A DNA stretch of 9,580 nt from Roseburia sp. CAG:309. GTDB taxonomy: Bacteria; Bacillota; Clostridia; Lachnospirales; Lachnospiraceae. The DNA lies in the NCBI GenBank assembly GCA_000434115.1, contig FR894022.1, forward strand, positions 75,757 through 85,336, in the 5' to 3' direction. Position 1 is the stretch's first letter; every line of letters begins with the position of its first letter. The translations under genes and the position numbers were made by a program. Below, one piece after another: positions 5,628-9,580 of the stretch. The notes under the pieces were generated by a model. It did not search any database. It was not told the origin of the DNA and saw only the letters and a program-made list of their open reading frames with translations.

Positions 5628-6207
5628 CAGAGAACTTGACTGGTTTCGAAACTTGGCAGGAGGATTTTCTGTTTTTTCGGGGTATGATGGGTATGAGATT
5701 GCTCAGGTGGAATTGGAGCGGGGCATCAAGGAAGAGCTGCCTGGCTGCGAAGAAAAAAAGCGAGACCGTTATGCCACACTAAAACTGACAAAAAATGGAA
5801 AGCAAATGACGATGAAACTGATCCGTCCAAAAGAAACCGTGGAGCAGATTTTGGGATCCCGGATGGAAGAGGCACATCCGGTGAAAGAACGGTCTCGGAT
5901 GGAAAAGCCTGAGACAGAGGGCGGGGAGAAACAAAGTTGGTCTGCCGCTGACATTCAAAACTTTACGGAGGCAGTTGGAGACACCAATTCCATCCATCGG
6001 GGAGAGCAGGCAATCGTACCGGGACTTTTGATGCTGGAAACGATGTTTTTGGAATGTGAGAAACAGGAAATGGTGTGGAAGAAGATTAAAATGCGGTTTT
6101 ACAAGCCTGTGTTTGCTTCACAGCCGGTGTGGACGACCCGGGAAGGCATGGAAATTACAGCCCGGACAAAGGAGGAGGACGTATGCTGGAAAATGTGGTT
6201 GTCGTAG
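5611..6207 (+). CDS. MaoC/FabZ-like hot-dog fold enoyl-CoA hydratase-type protein
   Basis: A 198-residue soluble protein. The C-terminal half resembles the MaoC or (R)-specific enoyl-CoA hydratase group. The segment FTEAVGDTNSIHRGEQAIVPGLLML (residues 118-127 and 128-142) carries the Asp-x4-His dyad, D124 and H129, the spacing of the catalytic pair in PhaJ-like hydratases, followed by the VPG turn. Residues 1-100 match nothing I recognise; they are charged and may be a degenerate or linker-connected second hot-dog unit. The protein most likely hydrates or dehydrates a 2-enoyl/3-hydroxyacyl thioester, with unknown chain. The ATG at 5611 has AGGAGA (5597-5602) 8 nt upstream. It overlaps bioB by 17 nt and the thiolase by 25 nt, so translation is probably coupled. 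Family assignment rests on one motif region; a thioesterase role is the main alternative. Confidence 0.66.
   Translation: MKLSIDRELDWFRNLAGGFSVFSGYDGYEIAQVELERGIKEELPGCEEKKRDRYATLKLTKNGKQMTMKLIRPKETVEQILGSRMEEAHPVKERSRMEKPETEGGEKQSWSAADIQNFTEAVGDTNSIHRGEQAIVPGLLMLETMFLECEKQEMVWKKIKMRFYKPVFASQPVWTTREGMEITARTKEEDVCWKMWLS
6168..6175 (+). promoter_or_regulatory. Ribosome binding site fixing the thiolase start
   Basis: AAAGGAGG lies 7 nt before the ATG at 6183, inside the end of the upstream hydratase gene. It selects this start over the in-frame ATG at 6129, which would add 18 unrelated residues. Confidence 0.85.
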
Positions 6208-7328
6208 GCGGATACCGCACCTACATTGGCAAGGAAAACGGAATTTACCGGCATATTCCGGCGGAAAAACTCGGTGGGCATATTTTACATAAATTGTCAG
6301 GAGATTACGGAGCACCGGATCTTGTACTCGCCGGAAATGCGGTGGGAGCCGGGGGAAACATCGGAAGATTGATGGCGTTAGAAGCAGGGATACCGGAAGA
6401 GGTTCCGGCTTTTACGATTGACAGCCAGTGTTCGTCCGGAATAGAAGCGATTGTTATGGCGGCAGCAAAGATTGGAAGCGGCCAGCAGCAGGTGGTCTTT
6501 GCCGGCGGGGCAGAAAGTTCCTCGACGGCACCGAGACGCATGGTTTCGGAAAATCACCCGGAATACAATGGAGAAAAAATTTATACGGCAGCAAAATTCT
6601 CGCCCGGAGAATGGCGGCAGGATGCGATGCTTTGGGGAGCGGAAAAGACGGCAAAGATGGCAGGTGTTTCCAGGAAAACCTTGGATGCCTGGGCACTTCG
6701 CAGTCAGCAATTGGCAGTCAAAGCGAGAGATACAAAAGTGTTTGAAGATGTTATTCTTCCGCTAGGAACGGAAAAGGAATGCGATCAGGGAATACGGCAA
6801 ACTTTATCCAAAGCATTTCTGGAAAAGATTCCGCCCCTTTATGAGAATGGGGTCACGACGGCGGCAAATGCCTGTGGGACGCAGGATGGAGCGGCTTTTG
6901 TCGTATTGTGTGCGGAAAGTTATGCGAAAAAGAAGGGCTGGAAACCATGGCTTCGTTTTGTGGATATGGTGGAAGTGGCAGGAAATCCGGAAATGCCGCC
7001 ATTGCTTGTAAACAAAGCATTGCACAAACTGTTTGAAAAGACCGGGAGGAAACCGGAAGAGATCGCCGCTTACGAGTGCAATGAGGCATTTGCGGTGATT
7101 GATGAATTATTTGCTAAAAAATATCCGGCGTGTGTACCGGCTTACAATGCCTGCGGAGGGGCATTGGCATATGGACACCCTTATGGGGCGACCGGGGGAA
7201 TCCTTACGCTGCATCTGGCAAAGCGCCTGCAGCAATGCGCGGAAGATAACGTGTATGGAGTGAGTGCGATCGCGGCGGCCGGTGGACAGGGGACTGCTAT
7301 TTTATGGAAGAAAGTGTGTGAAAAATGA
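6183..7328 (+). CDS. Thiolase-family acyltransferase (YhfS-like), second catalytic Cys missing
   Basis: A 381-residue thiolase-fold protein, near the usual 390. Thiolases join or cleave acyl-CoAs by Claisen chemistry. Visible motifs: nucleophile C83 in DSQCSSGIEAI (80-90), TTAANACGTQDGAA (225-238), NEAFA (300-304), and GGALAYGHPYGATGG (325-339) with H332. The C-terminal motif that normally reads CxGGGxG is here AAAGGQG (364-370), so the second catalytic cysteine appears to be Ala364. C299, next to NEAF, is a possible stand-in; SCP2-type thiolases also place this cysteine in that region. The setting resembles B. subtilis yhfS, BirA-regulated together with a bioY paralogue and the ligase gene yhfT. 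A likely role is 3-ketoacyl-CoA formation or cleavage in biotin-precursor metabolism (inference). The stop overlaps the ligase start as ATGA. Confidence 0.85.
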   Translation: MLENVVVVGGYRTYIGKENGIYRHIPAEKLGGHILHKLSGDYGAPDLVLAGNAVGAGGNIGRLMALEAGIPEEVPAFTIDSQCSSGIEAIVMAAAKIGSGQQQVVFAGGAESSSTAPRRMVSENHPEYNGEKIYTAAKFSPGEWRQDAMLWGAEKTAKMAGVSRKTLDAWALRSQQLAVKARDTKVFEDVILPLGTEKECDQGIRQTLSKAFLEKIPPLYENGVTTAANACGTQDGAAFVVLCAESYAKKKGWKPWLRFVDMVEVAGNPEMPPLLVNKALHKLFEKTGRKPEEIAAYECNEAFAVIDELFAKKYPACVPAYNACGGALAYGHPYGATGGILTLHLAKRLQQCAEDNVYGVSAIAAAGGQGTAILWKKVCEK

Positions 7329-8560
7329 GAAATTTTTATGAGATGATACGGGAGCAGGAGGCGGACCGGCTCGCTCTGGTAGAGGAAGGAAAAGAGTATA
7401 CTTATGGAGAACTGGTAAAGTTGTCGCAGGAGAAAGGAGACCGGCTGAGGCTGGAAAAATCGGAGAAAAAAGTGATTTTCCTTCGGGAAAAACGGATTTT
7501 AGATCAGCTTATTTCCTTTTTAGGCTGTCAGGCGGCAGGAAAGATCCCGCTTCTTGTGCCGGAGGATGCAAAACAATTGCCGGAGATCGGAGAAGTGCCG
7601 GAAAATGCCTGCATGGCAGTGATGACTTCGGGGAGTACCGGAGTGCCTAAGGTACTTTATCGAAGGTACGAGAGCTGGGCGGATTTTTTTCCGGTTCAAA
7701 ATGAGATTTTTGGAGTGACCCCGGAAAGCCGGATGTTCGCTCAGGGGAGTCTCGCATTCACCGGCAATCTGAATCTTTATATGGCACAGTTTTCCATCGG
7801 TGCGGCGATAGTCGCTGCCAATGTATTTGATCCCCGCAGATGGGCGGAATGGATCGAAGCATATAAGACCGATGTCGTATATCTGATTCCTCGTAAACTC
7901 CTGTTTCTTCCACAGTGTATCAAGAAGCCGGTTGCGACAGTTCGGCATATTCTTGCCGGTTCCCAGAGTATGGGAAGCGAAGAGGCAGAAAAATTACGCC
8001 GTTGTTTTCCGAATGCCGGTATCGTTCTTTATTATGGAGCCAGTGAACTCAATTATATCACGTATCTCCGGCAGGATCAGATGACCCGGGAGAAAAATTG
8101 TGTGGGAAAACCGTTCCCGGGCGTGCAGGTGTCGGTTGAAGACGGTGAGATCTTTGTTACGACACCCTATAACGTGGAGGGCGTCTTGTGTCCGTTCAGC
8201 CTGAAAGATCTTGGCCATATGGATGCGGCAGGGAATCTGTATTTCGATGGAAGAAAAGACGACATCGTCAGCATACGGGGGCGCAAAGTATCGCTTCTTA
8301 AGATCGAGGGAGCCTTGGAGGACATTCCGTTTATCGGGGAGGCGATCGCTGCGGCCGTAGAAAAAGAGGGCGAAAAACGGGTAGCAGCCTGGGTAACACT
8401 GTGTGGCAGCGAGGTTTCGGCAGAATGTGAGAAACAAATCTATGCGCATTTGAAACAAACCCTTGCCAATTATGAGCTGCCGTTTTGCTGCAAGATAGTG
8501 GAAAAACTTCCGCATACAGAAAGTGGAAAAAAAGACCGAAAAGTACTTGACAAAGTGTGA
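7325..8560 (+). CDS. AMP-forming acyl-CoA synthetase/ligase (YhfT-like)
   Basis: A 411-residue member of the ANL adenylating superfamily, which activates a carboxylic acid to acyl-AMP and transfers it to CoA. Core motifs in order: TSGSTGVPK (101-109, phosphate loop), YYGASE (236-241), DLGHMD...FDGRKDD (295-312) with the ribose-binding aspartate and hinge region, and SGKKDRK (400-406) with the C-terminal catalytic lysine near 402. At 411 residues it is shorter than typical fatty acyl-CoA ligases (about 500), mainly through a reduced N-terminal domain. It starts with an ATGA overlap on the thiolase stop and has no strong ribosome binding site, which implies translational coupling. Operon position after bioB and the resemblance to B. 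subtilis yhfT suggest the substrate is pimelate, dethiobiotin or another biotin-related acid; this is inference. Its last codons contain the -35 of the tmRNA promoter. Confidence 0.85.
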   Translation: MRNFYEMIREQEADRLALVEEGKEYTYGELVKLSQEKGDRLRLEKSEKKVIFLREKRILDQLISFLGCQAAGKIPLLVPEDAKQLPEIGEVPENACMAVMTSGSTGVPKVLYRRYESWADFFPVQNEIFGVTPESRMFAQGSLAFTGNLNLYMAQFSIGAAIVAANVFDPRRWAEWIEAYKTDVVYLIPRKLLFLPQCIKKPVATVRHILAGSQSMGSEEAEKLRRCFPNAGIVLYYGASELNYITYLRQDQMTREKNCVGKPFPGVQVSVEDGEIFVTTPYNVEGVLCPFSLKDLGHMDAAGNLYFDGRKDDIVSIRGRKVSLLKIEGALEDIPFIGEAIAAAVEKEGEKRVAAWVTLCGSEVSAECEKQIYAHLKQTLANYELPFCCKIVEKLPHTESGKKDRKVLDKV

Positions 8561-8575
8561 TAGTTCTGCTATGAT
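8547..8575 (+). promoter_or_regulatory. ssrA (tmRNA) promoter embedded in the end of the ligase gene
   Basis: A perfect TTGACA (8547-8552), 17-bp spacing, and an extended -10 TGC-TATGAT (8567-8575). The -35 lies within the last coding codons of the ligase. The predicted start near 8582 leaves about 8 nt to be removed by RNase P before the mature tmRNA 5' end at 8590. A 7-bp inverted repeat GTGATAG (8557-8563) / CTATCAC (8578-8584) brackets the -10. Confidence 0.85.
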
Positions 8576-8589
8576 TGCTATCACAGTAC

Positions 8590-8929
8590 GGGCTTGTACT
8601 GGTTTCGACAGGCCGGCTGAAGATGGAGAAGCTATCCGTGGACCGTGACCACGTTAAAACATGGATTAAAATTAAACGCTGAAGATAATTTAGCATACGC
8701 TGCCTAATGGCAGCTGTCTGACTTAAGGCACCTACACTTTAAGACCCAGGCATCAACGATGTAGGAAACGACATGCATTAAGCTTTGCGTGCATGGGCGT
8801 ATCATGAAGCTACTAAAACCTGAAGGGTGTTCATTCTCGTCAGGCGGAGGGAATGTAAAAAAATGAACTATGATAGTAGAAGTACATGGGATTCCGGTTT
8901 GGACGCGGGTTCGATTCCCGCCAGGTCCA
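8590..8929 (+). ncRNA. ssrA: tmRNA (transfer-messenger RNA)
   Basis: One-piece tmRNA that rescues stalled ribosomes and tags the unfinished protein for proteolysis. The acceptor stem pairs GGGCTTG (8590-8596) with CAGGTCC (8922-8928), with G-U pairs. The conserved 5' segment ACTGGTTTCGACAGG and the 3' T-arm GCGGGTTCGATTCCCGC are present. The tag reading frame at 8678-8707 ends LAYAA and a TAA stop. The 3' discriminator A (8929) is followed by TG, so the terminal CCA is not encoded and must be added. The length of about 340 nt before CCA is normal. Boundaries are set from the acceptor stem and should be good to within 1-2 nt. Confidence 0.96.
8678..8707 (+). other. tmRNA tag reading frame
   Basis: GCT GAA GAT AAT TTA GCA TAC GCT GCC TAA encodes AEDNLAYAA, to which the alanine carried by tmRNA is prefixed. 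The resume codon GCT follows TTAAAC, the usual kind of context. The LAYAA end is a standard ClpXP-type degron variant. Confidence 0.9.
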
Positions 8930-8935
8930 TGTTTT

Positions 8936-9028
8936 GTCATGAGGAGGGACCCGCCGCAGGTGGGAGGAGTCCTGATGACCAATTGTGGTAAGGAGGGACC
9001 CATCGAAGATGGGAGGATTCCTTATCAC
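8936..9028 (+). repeat. Tandem pair of 44-nt stem-loops with conserved purine internal loops (candidate structured RNA)
   Basis: Copy 1 (8936-8979) and copy 2 (8985-9028) are the same length and 5 nt apart. Each has a 10-bp outer stem (8936-8945 with 8970-8979; 8985-8994 with 9019-9028), a 4x5 internal loop GGGA / AGGA(G or T), a 6-bp inner stem (CCCGCC/GGTGGG; CCCATC/GATGGG) and a 3-nt loop (GCA; GAA). The stems differ by pair-preserving changes: outer position 3 is C-G versus G-C, inner position 5 is C-G versus T-A, and two more are wobble changes. The internal loops are almost unchanged. This looks like selection on RNA structure. I cannot assign it to a named RNA family. It lies 7 nt past tmRNA and just before a terminator, so it is either the tmRNA trailer or the leader of the downstream gene. 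Confidence 0.6.
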
Positions 9029-9032
9029 GCAG

Positions 9033-9080
9033 GCAGACGCCCACGAACGAAGTTTGTATATTATGGCGTCTGCTATTTTT
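9033..9080 (+). terminator. Intrinsic terminator after the tmRNA/tandem stem-loops
   Basis: A perfect 9-bp stem GCAGACGCC (9033-9041) / GGCGTCTGC (9065-9073) is followed by TATTTTTG. The 23-nt loop contains a small extra pairing ACGAAC/GTTTGT. It probably ends the ssrA transcript and could act as an attenuator for the gene starting at 9106. Confidence 0.82.
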
Positions 9081-9105
9081 GTATAAGGAGGAAGGAGGCC
9101 ATAGG

Positions 9106-9580
9106 ATGGATTATGCAGTAACATTGGAATTTGATAAAGAGACCGAAAAAACAATTCAGAATCTTATTGATGAGGTAGCAGAGAAAACAGGCTGTGATTA
9201 CATGAAACAGATAAATATTCCACCTCATGTAACGGTTTGTGCTCTTGTAAGTGATAAGGAAGAAGCGTTACTTACAGAGATGGAAAATATTGTAAAAATA
9301 ATAAACAAAGATGTGATCTGGTTTGCCAATATTGGCGTGTTCAATCCACTTGTAATTTATCTTGGTCCGGTTCTGAATCAATATTTACAGAATACATGCA
9401 GTCTGGTAAATGAACGATTATTAAAGTATGCTGATGTTGGTAATAGAGGGCAGTATCTGCCAAACCAGTGGGTTCCCCATGCAGCAATTGCAGTAAAACT
9501 GACTCCGCCTGCCTTACAGGAGGCGTTTGCTATTGTACAGGAAAAGTTTACTGCATTTGAAGCAACCGTTGAAAAAATTG
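9106..9580 (+). CDS. 2H phosphoesterase / 2'-5' RNA ligase-like protein (3' end outside window)
   Basis: The first 158 residues of a gene running off the window. The protein resembles 2'-5' RNA ligase-family (2H phosphoesterase) proteins, which act on 2',3'-cyclic phosphates or 2'-5' linkages. The first motif is PPHVTV (39-44) with H41 and T43. The second lies in QWVPHAAIAV (121-130) with H125, but the residue two after the histidine is alanine (A127) where the family normally has Ser or Thr. This may mean a different substrate or reduced activity. The ATG at 9106 follows a purine-rich run AAGGAGGAAGGAGG (9084-9097), which gives a strong ribosome binding site. It stands behind the terminator at 9033-9080; I see no clear promoter of its own, so read-through or attenuation control is possible. 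Confidence 0.75.
   Translation, partial: MDYAVTLEFDKETEKTIQNLIDEVAEKTGCDYMKQINIPPHVTVCALVSDKEEALLTEMENIVKIINKDVIWFANIGVFNPLVIYLGPVLNQYLQNTCSLVNERLLKYADVGNRGQYLPNQWVPHAAIAVKLTPPALQEAFAIVQEKFTAFEATVEKI

Noticed and set aside
6129..6182. ATG at 6129 as thiolase start.
   Set aside because: The extra 18 residues are not thiolase-like and lie deep in the upstream gene. The ATG at 6183 has AAAGGAGG 7 nt away.
8936..9028. Two similar units with a 5-nt gap as a small CRISPR or tandem duplication.
   Set aside because: There are only two units, there is no real spacer, and the differences are concentrated in paired positions that keep the stems. That fits RNA structure rather than an array.
8704..9154. 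Open frames of 83-104 codons on both strands across the tmRNA and the tandem stem-loops (8704-9003 -, 8840-9154 -, 8870-9121 +).
   Set aside because: They are read through the tmRNA 3' half. Antisense strings of the GGNRTRVQTGIP and WRESNPRP kind are well-known false proteins from RNA genes.

Overview
The window looks like a chromosomal segment from an anaerobic gut-type Firmicute, most likely Lachnospiraceae (Clostridia). The grounds are strong AGGAGG-type ribosome binding sites, low-to-mid G+C with AT-rich intergenic regions, a sporulation-style polysaccharide deacetylase, a clostridial-type biotin synthase, and a tmRNA whose tag reads AEDNLAYAA. Species cannot be fixed from sequence reading alone.

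Layout. 1-543: 3' part of a CobW/P47K-type GTPase gene, closed by a terminator. 608-1087: YbaK/EbsC-family Cys-tRNA(Pro) deacylase. 1153-1965: membrane-anchored PdaB-like polysaccharide deacetylase, whose start lies directly behind a hairpin that also holds its ribosome binding site. 2026-2340 (-): small DUF3892 protein. 2436-3761: MATE efflux transporter. 3761-3957: a 197-bp structured inverted-repeat element that exactly fills the space between two convergent genes. 3959-4519 (-): bioY. 4572-4605: BirA operator. 4662-8560 (+): four overlapping genes, bioB, a MaoC-like hot-dog hydratase, a thiolase and an AMP-forming acyl-CoA ligase. 8590-8929: tmRNA (ssrA). 8936-9028: two 44-nt purine-loop stem-loops in tandem, then a terminator. 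9106-end: start of a 2H phosphoesterase/2'-5' RNA ligase-like gene.

The most coherent unit is the biotin locus. A palindromic BirA site separates bioY from the bioB operon. Each half-site contains a perfect TTGACA -35 box for one of two outward-facing promoters, so one repressor dimer should shut off uptake and synthesis together. The thiolase and ligase recall the BirA-regulated yhfS-yhfT pair next to a bioY paralogue in Bacillus subtilis. Together with the hot-dog hydratase they suggest an acyl-CoA route that makes, activates or salvages a biotin precursor; this is inference. No bioA, bioD, bioF or bioW is visible here. The tmRNA promoter is embedded in the end of the ligase gene.

The two signals that ordinary annotation would miss are the 197-bp multi-hairpin element at 3761-3957 and the tandem stem-loops at 8936-9028, whose stems differ by compensatory changes while the internal loops stay nearly identical.
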